Shown here: piece after piece, positions 1 to 8,112 of the stretch
Layout of the letters: each line of letters opens with the position of its first letter
Numbering within the stretch: position 1 is the stretch's first letter
Assembly: GCA_905233805.1 (NCBI GenBank)
Contig: CAJOER010000019.1
Span: 1-38,559, forward strand
Direction: 5' to 3'
From: an uncultured Eubacterium sp.
GTDB taxonomy: Bacteria; Bacillota; Clostridia; Oscillospirales; Acutalibacteraceae
DNA length: 38,559 nt
Made by a program: the position numbers and the translations under genes
The notes under the pieces: model-generated
Seen by the model: only the letters and a program-made list of their open reading frames with translations
Told to the model about the DNA's origin: nothing
Databases searched by the model: none

Positions 1-174
1 CGTGGGATAGAACACGAGGGCAACCGTTGCGAGGCCCTTTGCGATTTTCGCAAGCTCGGGGCGCACGCCGAGGTGGGCGCAAATCATAGTCGGAACCGAA
101 AGGAAAACGAGGAGGGTTACAACCATCCAGATTCTTCCGTATGTATGAGTGCGGTCAATGTATTTATTTCCCAT
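1..174 (-). CDS. Membrane protein, N-terminal fragment running off the window start
   Basis: Reverse complement of 1-174 reads MGNKYIDRTHTYGRIWMVVTLLVFLSVPTMICAHLGVRPELAKIAKGLATVALVFYPT without a stop; hydrophobic helix; sits directly downstream of the DUF5058-like gene on the same strand. Confidence 0.7.
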   Translation of the reverse strand, partial: MGNKYIDRTHTYGRIWMVVTLLVFLSVPTMICAHLGVRPELAKIAKGLATVALVFYPT

Positions 175-177
175 AGC

Positions 178-948
178 TTAACCCCTCCATTCCATAAATG
201 CAACGCCGTGAGGCAGTACCTGCGCCAGAACGGCAACGAGCACCATTGCGCCTATCATTGAAAGCGGCATGGCGAAGCTTTCGAGCCATTTCATCTTCGG
301 AAGCGCAGCGACCTTCGAGAGAATAAGCATAAGAATAATCGAAAATACAAGAGCGGAAATTGACAGCACGCCTGCGCCGTCGCCCGTAATGTCGGGGTCG
401 CCCTTTCCGGCGATTGCTCTTGCAACGAAGGCGGCGATAAGGCCGATGAACGCGGCGGCGCTCATAACGTCAGCCCACGCCTTGTTTCCCGAAACGGCTT
501 TGCCTACGCGGTTTTGCACCTTTTTAATCATAATCGGGGTGAGAATGAGCGGCATCATTGAACCGAGAGTCATTACCCACGCGATAGTTCCGAATACGGT
601 CGGGTCCTTTATCTCCTGCGAAATACCGCCGGCAAGACCGTAAGCCTCGATAGCGTTGGTCGCTGCGGTTACCTCATAGGAAATGTTGCCGATAACCGAG
701 AGCCTAATCCACGGGAGGACGTAGCCGAGCGCGGAGGCGAGGGTTAAAACGGTTGCAACAATTCCTATTGCGGGCGCTATCGTAAAGAGCGCCGAGGACA
801 TAACCGTATTTTTAATAGTTGAATTTTCTATACCGAGTTCTTTGGCTCTTTTTACCGCTCTTACGAGGAAGAATACCGCCTGCGCGATAACGAAGGCGAC
901 GACGCAAAGAGCCAGAACGGTCATAAATATATCGTCTTTAAAGTTCAT
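178..948 (-). CDS. Multi-pass membrane protein, DUF5058-like family
   Basis: 256 aa ORF with many TM segments (VVAFVIAQAVFFLVRAVKRAKELGI...); family recalled by resemblance only. Confidence 0.7.
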   Translation of the reverse strand: MNFKDDIFMTVLALCVVAFVIAQAVFFLVRAVKRAKELGIENSTIKNTVMSSALFTIAPAIGIVATVLTLASALGYVLPWIRLSVIGNISYEVTAATNAIEAYGLAGGISQEIKDPTVFGTIAWVMTLGSMMPLILTPIMIKKVQNRVGKAVSGNKAWADVMSAAAFIGLIAAFVARAIAGKGDPDITGDGAGVLSISALVFSIILMLILSKVAALPKMKWLESFAMPLSMIGAMVLVAVLAQVLPHGVAFMEWRG

Positions 949-953
949 AAATG

Positions 954-2258
954 TTATTCCTGTTCCTCACCGTCGTTTGCAAACGGATTTAACGCACCGT
1001 CGGAATCAGCGCCCCATTCGGTTTTAAGTTCAACGGACTCTTTCTCCTGAACGGGAGAGTACTTATCCTGATAATAGTTTTCGCCGTGGTATTCAACGCT
1101 TCCGTCGGGCTTGGTGTTGATAACCGTGCAGCCGCGCTGAAGGCCGAATTTATAGATGCCCGAATAAGCGAGGTAGTCAACCGAATATCCGTAGGTGAGC
1201 TTTAAGCCCTTGTAATCGAGCGAGATATTGTTAACGTGGTCGTGGCCGAAGAATACGCCCTGGGTTGACTTGCTTTCAAGGAAGGCGTCAATAAGGCCGT
1301 TGTTCTTTGCGCTTGAGTAAACGACAACGTCGCCCGGCTCGTTTGCTTTACCGTAGATATATTTAACGTTTTCGGTGTCCTTGAAGCCCGCGTCTCTGTA
1401 TTCATAATAAGCGTCGCGCATTTCAAGCGGCGGAATATGGAAGAACGCAAGCGACTTCGGAGTTTCGCCCTTGTTTTCGGCAGTGAGCTTTTCAAGAGAT
1501 TTCTTATACCATTCAATCTGGTTTTTATGAATTGCGTCATATTTCCACATAATGCCGAAATAGTCGTTATCGGTATAAGAGTGAGAGTCAAACATAAAGA
1601 GACTCTGGGTAATCTTGCCCGCGGAAGTCTTTACGTTGATTATATAGTTGCCGACGCCGTCAACAGCCTCGTCGCCCATTGAGAACAGGCAGTGAGGATA
1701 TTTTTCCTTATCGGAATAGAGCTTGCCTATATCCTCTCTTGAGAAATAGGAATAAGCCTCGGTATCGTGGTTACCGAAAACAACGCACCAGTAAACGCCG
1801 AGATTTTCCATAAGTTCGGCAAAGGTTACCGCGCCGGGCTTGTTGTTGAAGGTGCCCGACTGGAAGGGAACGGGATATGCAACGTCGCCCGTAACTACTA
1901 CGAGGTCGGGCTTTTCGGCAGTAACCATAGCGGCAACGGCGTTGAGCGCCATTGTATCCTTTTTGCCGCTCATAAAGCCCGAACCGATATGAACGTCGGT
2001 AAGCTGAATGATTTTAAAATCCCTGTCGGCAGTGAAGGTATAGTTACCGTCAGCGTCCGCTTCGGGGACGAGCTGAGATTCGTAGCTTACCGTCTTAACC
2101 TTGTCAACAAAGCTTCGTTCGCTTTTTACGATAACGGCGTTAACTACCGCAAACGCAGCGGCGATAAGCGCGATAACGAGAAGGATAATAAGCAGGATTT
2201 TGCCCGCCTTTTTAGCCTTTTCCTTAGGGGTTTTCTTAATCTTTTCTTTTTTTGCCAT
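954..2258 (-). CDS. Membrane-anchored calcineurin-like metallophosphoesterase
   Basis: Motifs IIQLTDVHIG, VVTGDVAY, VVFGNHD, GVFFGHDHVN; N-terminal TM anchor. Start at MAKKEK (2258) preferred because AGGAG lies just upstream; the ORF extends to 2276. Confidence 0.9.
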   Translation of the reverse strand: MAKKEKIKKTPKEKAKKAGKILLIILLVIALIAAAFAVVNAVIVKSERSFVDKVKTVSYESQLVPEADADGNYTFTADRDFKIIQLTDVHIGSGFMSGKKDTMALNAVAAMVTAEKPDLVVVTGDVAYPVPFQSGTFNNKPGAVTFAELMENLGVYWCVVFGNHDTEAYSYFSREDIGKLYSDKEKYPHCLFSMGDEAVDGVGNYIINVKTSAGKITQSLFMFDSHSYTDNDYFGIMWKYDAIHKNQIEWYKKSLEKLTAENKGETPKSLAFFHIPPLEMRDAYYEYRDAGFKDTENVKYIYGKANEPGDVVVYSSAKNNGLIDAFLESKSTQGVFFGHDHVNNISLDYKGLKLTYGYSVDYLAYSGIYKFGLQRGCTVINTKPDGSVEYHGENYYQDKYSPVQEKESVELKTEWGADSDGALNPFANDGEEQE

Positions 2259-2275
2259 AAAATTCACTCCTATCA

Positions 2276-2878
2276 CTAATTGTTTATAAGAAATTTTGTT
2301 TCACTGACTATGTTTTTAATTGCCGAAACGGTGATTGCGCTTCCGGTAATTATTGCAAAAAGACCGTCGACGGCGTAATTGATTTTCGTTACGAGAACGA
2401 GGGACATTACCGCCGAAAGGGTGATAAAGCAATCCAGAAACGAATCGAGGACAAGCGCTTTAAGCACCGTGGACGGTGCCTTTTTATCAAACACCTTATA
2501 CATAATTCCCATGAGCAGTTTTACTAAAACCGTTGCGGAAATTACGGCGAGGTAAAGCGCGGAATACTGAACGGGGACGGGGTACATCATACGTTCAAGC
2601 CCGTTATATACGAAATATATTCCCGTTGCGGCAATCAGCAGGCTTATTACAAAGGTGCAAAGACTCTGCGCCCTGTCGGACTGTTTTTCGCCGAGGCGCT
2701 TTATCATAACGAAGCCGAAGATTGCCACCGCGCAGGCGAAGGTATCGCCCAGATTATTTACGGCGTCGCAGTAAACGGTAAGTGAAGCCGAGCTGACGCC
2801 TATGTAAAGTTTTGTAAGAAATAAAATGAAATTAAGCAGCAGCCCCGTAAGAGCTGCGCTCAGTCTGACATTTTTCAA
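2276..2878 (-). CDS. Cation diffusion facilitator (CDF) family transporter, short form
   Basis: TM protein with DAVNNLGD and LDSFLDC acidic motifs typical of CDF TM2/TM5; likely TTG start at 2878 (LKNVRLSAALTGLLLN). The upstream ORF extension to 3172 overlaps the divergent gene and is probably non-coding. Confidence 0.7.
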   Translation of the reverse strand: MKNVRLSAALTGLLLNFILFLTKLYIGVSSASLTVYCDAVNNLGDTFACAVAIFGFVMIKRLGEKQSDRAQSLCTFVISLLIAATGIYFVYNGLERMMYPVPVQYSALYLAVISATVLVKLLMGIMYKVFDKKAPSTVLKALVLDSFLDCFITLSAVMSLVLVTKINYAVDGLFAIITGSAITVSAIKNIVSETKFLINN

Positions 2879-2978
2879 ACGGTCACCGTCTTTTTGTTTT
2901 TTTACATTATAGCACAAACGGTATATTTTTGACAATAATAAAAATAATAATACTGAAATATATTTTTTAGGTGAGACA

Positions 2979-3482
2979 ATGGACGCAGCAGAAGTAGTAT
3001 TACTGGTAATAAACCTTGCGCTTTTACTCGCGGTTCTTGCGCAGACGAGAACGAAAAGAGCGAAAAAGACGGTGCTTATGAGGGACGGCGAGATTATTAG
3101 CGGGGCGCTTGAAAAAGCGGGGCTGAGCATAGAGGAGCTGTTTTCCGCGGCGAGGGAAAAAGGAATATTCAACCTCGGCGATATTGATACAGCGGTGCTT
3201 GAAGAGAGCGGAAAAATCAGCTTTTTGATGAAGCCGATGAACCGTCAGCTTACGCCGAAGGATTTCAACTTTGCGCCCGTGCGCGACGGAATTCCCGCTG
3301 TGATAGTAAAAAACGGCAGGTTCCTTGAAGAAGAGCTTGAAAAGACGGAAATCGGCAAAAAAGAGGTAATGACGGTTCTTCTCTCCCGCGGAAGACGGCT
3401 TGAAAACATACTTCTTGCGACGGTGACCGAATCGGGCAGAATCGACGTTTTTGAAAAGGACGGCATTGACAACGCGGAGTAA
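2979..3482 (+). CDS. DUF421/YetF-like C-terminal domain protein with a single N-terminal TM helix
   Basis: One TM (VVLLVINLALLLAVLAQ) followed by a YetF-like domain (RDGEIISGALEKAGLSIEELFSAAREKGIFNLGDIDTAVLEESGKISFL). Confidence 0.75.
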   Translation: MDAAEVVLLVINLALLLAVLAQTRTKRAKKTVLMRDGEIISGALEKAGLSIEELFSAAREKGIFNLGDIDTAVLEESGKISFLMKPMNRQLTPKDFNFAPVRDGIPAVIVKNGRFLEEELEKTEIGKKEVMTVLLSRGRRLENILLATVTESGRIDVFEKDGIDNAE

Positions 3483-3508
3483 TTAATCTATAATACACTT
3501 GCAAAAAC

Positions 3509-3522
3509 CGTTCATATGAACG
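3509..3522. promoter_or_regulatory. Perfect 14-bp palindrome CGTTCATATGAACG, candidate ArsR-family operator
   Basis: Exact palindrome just upstream of the ArsR-type gene starting at ~3533-3545. Confidence 0.6.
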
Positions 3523-3532
3523 CAGCAGACAT

Positions 3533-3826
3533 ATGAGGTGTATTATGGATATTACCGAGATTAATGAAATAGCCGATTTGTTCAAGGCGTTTGCGGACTC
3601 GACGAGGGTGAAAATACTTCTCTCGCTATTTGACGGGGAGAGGAGCGTCGGCGATATTGTAAACGAGGTCGGCGCAACGCAGACCGCGGTTTCCCACCAG
3701 CTGAGGGCGCTTAAAAACTCGCACCTCGTCAAGGGCAGACGCGAGGGAAAGAATATATTTTACTCGCTTGACGACGAGCACGTTAAGATTATAATTAACA
3801 GCGCAATCGAGCACGTGGAGGAATAG
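3533..3826 (+). CDS. ArsR/SmtB-family (CzrA-like) transcriptional regulator
   Basis: 97 aa wHTH: LFKAFADSTRVKILLSL...ATQTAVSHQLRALKNSHLVKGRREGKNIFYSLDDEHVKIIINSAIEHVEE. The second ATG (3545, MDITEIN) is the likely start. Confidence 0.9.
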   Translation: MRCIMDITEINEIADLFKAFADSTRVKILLSLFDGERSVGDIVNEVGATQTAVSHQLRALKNSHLVKGRREGKNIFYSLDDEHVKIIINSAIEHVEE

Positions 3827-3828
3827 CG

Positions 3829-4551
3829 ATGCAAAAGCTTTTTATTGACTACACTCCCGAAGACGAGGTCGTGCTCGAGGGCGAGCAGGCGCGGCATATT
3901 GCAAAATCGCTCAGGATGAAAACGGGCGAAATGCTCACCGTGACCGACGGAAAGGGCGAGGACTTCGGATGTCGGATTGAGGAGATTACAAAAGATACCG
4001 TGCGGCTTAAAGTCTGCTACAAGCAGGCGTCTGACAGCGAGCCGACCTGCAGGGTTACCGTTTATCAGGGCGTGCCCAAGGGGAGCAAGTTTGAGGACGT
4101 CGTTCAGAAATGCACCGAGCTCGGCGCGGCAAAATTCGTCCCGACGCTTACTAAAAGGTGCATAAGCCGTCCCGACGAAAAAAGCGCGAAGAAAAAGAGC
4201 GAAAGATACCGCAAGATTGCGCTTGAAGCCGCTCAGCAAAGCGGAAGGGGCGTTGTGCCCGAGGTCGGCGAAATGGTAAGCCTGAAGCAGGCGCTGTCTC
4301 GGGACAAAAGCGACCTTAAAATCGTCTTTTACGAGGGCGGCGGCGAAGGGCTTAAAAGCATAATAAAAAAAGACACCGAAACGGTATCTGTTTATATCGG
4401 CCCCGAGGGCGGATTTGAAAAGGACGAGGTTGATGAAATCGTAAAGAGCGGCGGCGTTTGCGCCACGCTCGGCGAAAGAATCCTCAGAACCCAGACGGCG
4501 CCCGTCGCGGCTGTAACGGCAATTATGCTTTTAACGGATAATCTTGAATAA
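3829..4551 (+). CDS. rsmE: 16S rRNA (uracil(1498)-N(3))-methyltransferase
   Basis: RsmE motifs: VYQGVPKGSKFEDVVQKCTELGA, YIGPEGGFEKDEV, LGERILRTQTAPVAAV. Confidence 0.95.
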   Translation: MQKLFIDYTPEDEVVLEGEQARHIAKSLRMKTGEMLTVTDGKGEDFGCRIEEITKDTVRLKVCYKQASDSEPTCRVTVYQGVPKGSKFEDVVQKCTELGAAKFVPTLTKRCISRPDEKSAKKKSERYRKIALEAAQQSGRGVVPEVGEMVSLKQALSRDKSDLKIVFYEGGGEGLKSIIKKDTETVSVYIGPEGGFEKDEVDEIVKSGGVCATLGERILRTQTAPVAAVTAIMLLTDNLE

Positions 4552-4584
4552 AAAAGACGCAGCAAAGGCTGCGTCTTTTCTTAT
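4551..4584. terminator. Hairpin terminator between convergent genes
   Basis: GACGCAGC-aaag-GCTGCGTC flanked by A-run and T-run. Confidence 0.85.
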
Positions 4585-4588
4585 GCTT

Positions 4589-5329
4589 TTATTTTTTTCT
4601 GAGTTTTCTTCCGATAAAACCGAGGATGGCTGCAAGAAGCGCAAGACCTACGCCGAGATATGCGCGTTTTGATGTGCCAGACTTTGAACTCTTCTTTTCG
4701 GTGTTCGTGCCGGTGGTTTTTTCGGCTTCCGTTTTTGGTTCAATTTTGTTTTCGCCCGTTTCGTCTGCGAAATTAACCGAAGAAATTACCGCTTTAATGT
4801 CCTCTTCGTCGGGAGCGCCGTCATAAGTCTGGAAACGGAAGTAAACGCCGTAGCCGTTAACGATATGAGCGTAAAGAACAACGTTTACGGTTGACTCTTC
4901 GCTTACCTTCTGGGTGAAGGTGAGCCTGAAGAAATCGTACTTGCCGACGGTTTCGCTTTCAACCTTCGGGTTCTGAATTCCCGAGTCCTCAGCCTTTCCT
5001 ATCATCTTCTCTTCAAACTCTTCTTTTGTCATAATTGAATTGTTTACCGAGCTGCGGTCGTTTTCCTTTTTAAAGCTTTCGCTGCTGCCGTCGTAAATGT
5101 CGGCCACGGTATAGCCAAAAAACTGCTGCTTTTCGTCGCCGTCCTTCTGGAAAGCGTAGAGGATGCTGTCGGTTTCAGCCTGAGAAACGCGCGACCAGCC
5201 CGCAGGAACGGTAAAGGTAACGTTCGCCGTATCGTCGGTATACTCTTTAGGCTCTGCGTCTGCAAATGCTGCAAAAGGGGTAAGGAGCAGACAGAGCGCA
5301 ATAATAAGTGAAAACGTGATTTTTTTCAT
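4589..5329 (-). CDS. Exported protein with signal peptide and C-terminal TM anchor
   Basis: MKKITFSLIIALCLLLTPFAAFADA signal; Lys/Thr-rich linker; C-terminal AYLGVGLALLAAILGFIGRKLRKK. Confidence 0.8.
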   Translation of the reverse strand: MKKITFSLIIALCLLLTPFAAFADAEPKEYTDDTANVTFTVPAGWSRVSQAETDSILYAFQKDGDEKQQFFGYTVADIYDGSSESFKKENDRSSVNNSIMTKEEFEEKMIGKAEDSGIQNPKVESETVGKYDFFRLTFTQKVSEESTVNVVLYAHIVNGYGVYFRFQTYDGAPDEEDIKAVISSVNFADETGENKIEPKTEAEKTTGTNTEKKSSKSGTSKRAYLGVGLALLAAILGFIGRKLRKK

Positions 5330-5397
5330 TTCAAATACTCCTTTTACAATTTATATTTTTTGTAATTTCAGTATAACAGAACGGAACATCGGTGTCA

Positions 5398-5423
5398 ACA
5401 AAAGAACCGCCCGAGGGCGGTTC
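5398..5423 (-). terminator. Rho-independent terminator downstream of the alpha/beta hydrolase gene
   Basis: GAACCGCCC-tc-GGGCGGTTC followed by TTTTGTT on the minus strand. Confidence 0.8.
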
Positions 5424-5432
5424 AATTATTTG

Positions 5433-6533
5433 TTATTCGGATTTTGCGCGTTCGCTGACGGGGGTTACCTCGTCTTTTGCTACCGCCTTGACCGCCTTGG
5501 TTACCGCCTTTACTGCGTCCTTTGCGGTTCCTTTGAGAATATCTTTTGAATCCTTGTCAACGCTCTTCCACGCTTCAACCGCACCCTTTGCGGAATCTTT
5601 TACGTTGTCCTTGACGTCAAGGAGGCCTCTCTGGCCGATTCCTTCAAGGAGGGTTCCGACGGTCCTTTCAGTAGCGTCAAGCTGCTCTTCGGTGGCGCCC
5701 GTTACTATATCGTAAAACGCGAGGTCGGAAACCTTGCTTCTCCTTGTGATATCCTTACATTCAACGAGCTTGTCGCCGTCGAATACCCAGGTGAGAAGGT
5801 CGTGCTGGAGCGCGCCTACGATACCCGTGCTCTTGATTACGGTATAGTCGCTGTCGTGAAGGAGCATCATACCGATAAACGAGGACTGCGGGATAAGGTG
5901 GTGATACCTCGGAAGAAGCTCTTTATAAACGTCTGAATTAAGATAATCGTATGTAGCAAAGCCCGGGCCGTCATTATTGTAAAGCGCTATAACGCGGTCG
6001 CGGACTTCCTTCGGGGAGTTCATAACGGCATACTGCGCAACGTAGCCGCCCTTCGAGTGGCCGCAAACGATAATGTTTCCGTCAAAGCGCTTTGCAACCT
6101 CGCCGAGATATTCAACCGAAAGGTGCTCGGAGGGGATACCCTCTTTTGACGCGAGCATATCGAGGTCCTCTTTCCAGCCGGTGAGAGTGTCGTCGGTTCC
6201 TCTGAAAAGAACTACGATATTTCCGTCGGGAAGAAGGAAGGTACAGGAGTTGAACTGAACGGCGGGCTTGTCGCAGAAATTATCCGTACAAGCGATAACT
6301 TTCATCTCGCTGTATCTCTTCTGCTCAGCCATAGCCATTAAAAGAATGCTTATATCCTTTTTGAGTACAAGGCCTACGGGGGTGTGCTTGTTTCCGCGCT
6401 GCTCGAACATATCGACCTTGTCAAGCGGCATATAAAAGCTCATACACATAGCGACGTTATCTTCCTTGGTGAAGGGTTTATCCTTAAAGGAAAGATATCC
6501 GTAGCAATCAACATAATCCTTTACAAATGACAT
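5433..6533 (-). CDS. Alpha/beta hydrolase, DUF2974/Mbeg1-like lipase-type protein
   Basis: VLFRGTDDTLTGWKEDLDM and nucleophile elbow GHSKGGYVAQYA; C-terminal Lys/Ala/Asp-rich amphipathic tail. Confidence 0.85.
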   Translation of the reverse strand: MSFVKDYVDCYGYLSFKDKPFTKEDNVAMCMSFYMPLDKVDMFEQRGNKHTPVGLVLKKDISILLMAMAEQKRYSEMKVIACTDNFCDKPAVQFNSCTFLLPDGNIVVLFRGTDDTLTGWKEDLDMLASKEGIPSEHLSVEYLGEVAKRFDGNIIVCGHSKGGYVAQYAVMNSPKEVRDRVIALYNNDGPGFATYDYLNSDVYKELLPRYHHLIPQSSFIGMMLLHDSDYTVIKSTGIVGALQHDLLTWVFDGDKLVECKDITRRSKVSDLAFYDIVTGATEEQLDATERTVGTLLEGIGQRGLLDVKDNVKDSAKGAVEAWKSVDKDSKDILKGTAKDAVKAVTKAVKAVAKDEVTPVSERAKSE

Positions 6534-6561
6534 AATTATCCCTCTTTTTTATTTATTGTTT

Positions 6562-6590
6562 ACATTATAAGACATTTGTCCGTAAAATTC
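6562..6590 (-). promoter_or_regulatory. Sigma-A-type promoter for the alpha/beta hydrolase gene
   Basis: Minus strand TTGAAT-17 bp-TATAAT upstream of 6533 (coordinates approximate). Confidence 0.6.
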
Positions 6591-6600
6591 AAGTCGCGTA

Positions 6601-7416
6601 TTACAGGTTGTTGCGCGCCCAGTGGAAGAGATACTGCTGCGCTATGCCCTCAATTCCGTCAAAACATTCGGGAAGACCGTCGGGATAGTATTCCATTACC
6701 CTTTTCATCCACACGTCGACGGGGAAGGCGCTGTAAAAGCCAAAGCCGAAAAGAAGGGCGCAGTTTGCAACCTTAATGCCGACTCCGTATATTTCAAGCA
6801 GAGCGCGGCGCGCCTCTTCAAGCGGGAGCGTTTTAATTTTATCCAAATCAACCGCACCGCAGGCAACGTCCTTTGAAAGGCGTTCAAGATATTTTGCGCG
6901 GTAGCCGCAGCCGAGCTTTTCAAAATCGGAAACCGAGAGGGCGGAGAGCCTTTCGGCGCTCGGGAAGGTGTAATATCCGTTGCCGAGGTCGTCCCCGTAA
7001 GCGCGGCACAGACGGCCGATAATAAGTTTTATACGTTTAATATTATTCTGCTGGCTTATAACAAATGAGCAAAGCGCCTCCCAGCTTTCCTGATTTAATA
7101 TGCGTATGCCGTAGTAGGCGTCAATAGTTGAGGAAAGCAGGGCGTCCTCTTTAAGCCGGGAGCAGATTTCGGCATAGTCCTTTTCAAGGTCAAAATAGTT
7201 TTTCCAGAACGAAAACGCTTTTTCGTCGGTGTTTTTGAATATAAGGTCGCCGTTTTCTTTTTTTATGTTAAGGAAATATCCGCCCGCGACTCCGCTGTAC
7301 GAGCCGTCGTTTTGCTTTTCCCAGCGGAAAGCCTGGCCGCAGTCGAGAGTGAGGTCGAGGTCAAGGCAGTCGACGCCGCTCACCCGTATATTATTTTTTT
7401 CGACAGTTACTTTCAT
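6601..7416 (-). CDS. ogg: 8-oxoguanine DNA glycosylase (OGG1-type HhH-GPD)
   Basis: LDLTLDCGQAFRWEKQNDGSYSGV; LCSFVISQQNNIKRIKLIIGRLCRAYG; LEIYGVGIKVANCALLFGF...AFPVDVWMKRVM. Confidence 0.92.
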   Translation of the reverse strand: MKVTVEKNNIRVSGVDCLDLDLTLDCGQAFRWEKQNDGSYSGVAGGYFLNIKKENGDLIFKNTDEKAFSFWKNYFDLEKDYAEICSRLKEDALLSSTIDAYYGIRILNQESWEALCSFVISQQNNIKRIKLIIGRLCRAYGDDLGNGYYTFPSAERLSALSVSDFEKLGCGYRAKYLERLSKDVACGAVDLDKIKTLPLEEARRALLEIYGVGIKVANCALLFGFGFYSAFPVDVWMKRVMEYYPDGLPECFDGIEGIAQQYLFHWARNNL

Positions 7417-7535
7417 ATTTTTCTCCGAAAACGAAAATTATATCACATCTTGTAATAATTGAATTATATCATCTTTTTGTCAAGAGGGAAAGTGAAAATC
7501 GGCAAAATTCACAAAAATTATAACAAATTCTGCAA

Positions 7536-7668
7536 TGTTGAAAACTATGTGTAAAATGTTGAAAACAATGACCGCTCACAGGGCGATTGCGGTTTTCAAC
7601 AGCCGCAAAACGCGTGTTTTTAAGGGTTTTGGGCAAAGTTTTTCACATTTTCCACCGACTTTTCCACG
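7536..7668. other. Cluster of DnaA-box-like 9-10-mers (candidate replication or DnaA-titration locus)
   Basis: tgttgaaaac at 7536-7545 and 7557-7566, its exact inverse gttttcaaca at 7592-7601, tgtgtaaaa near 7548-7556, tttttcaca 7639-7647, ttttccacc 7648-7656, ttttccacg 7660-7668. No perfect TTATCCACA. Confidence 0.4.
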
Positions 7669-7827
7669 GATTTTTTTGAAAGGCCGTTATTACAAAGGGT
7701 TATTAAAGAGATTTGTCAAGTAAAAATTTCAGAAAAATTTATACAAATTTTTGTCTTGCCGATTTGAATAAAATCCCGGCGGATTTATAACACTATCTGT
7801 ATAAAGTTTTAATTTGGGAGTGGGTAT

Positions 7828-8094
7828 ATGCTTAAGGGAGTTAATAAACAGATTCTTGAAATTACCAACACGGAATCGCCGTATTTTGAAAAGATTGTTT
7901 TCTTCGTACGACCCGAGGGGGCAAAGGCGGAGGACAGCGTTTTGCAAAGCGAGGCGCAGAAGTTTTCAGCACAAGCGTTAAAACCGCCGAAAACAAGAAA
8001 AACCGCCAAGGACAGGCTTCTGACGGCGGCGTGCATTTTCCTCGGAGCGGGCGCAGGCGCCGCGCTTACGGTTATAATGGGAATAATAGCATAA
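7828..8094 (+). CDS. Small hypothetical protein with C-terminal TM segment
   Basis: 88 aa; RBS-like GGGAGTGGG upstream of ATG; C-terminal LTAACIFLGAGAGAALTVIMGIIA. Confidence 0.7.
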   Translation: MLKGVNKQILEITNTESPYFEKIVFFVRPEGAKAEDSVLQSEAQKFSAQALKPPKTRKTAKDRLLTAACIFLGAGAGAALTVIMGIIA

Positions 8095-8112
8095 TTACGG
8101 GACAAAATATTT

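Noticed and set aside
2879-3172. N-terminal extension of the CDF ORF (MNIPFSLAAENSSSML...)
   Set aside because: It overlaps the divergent DUF421-like gene and its promoter region; homology begins at LKNVRLSAALTG.
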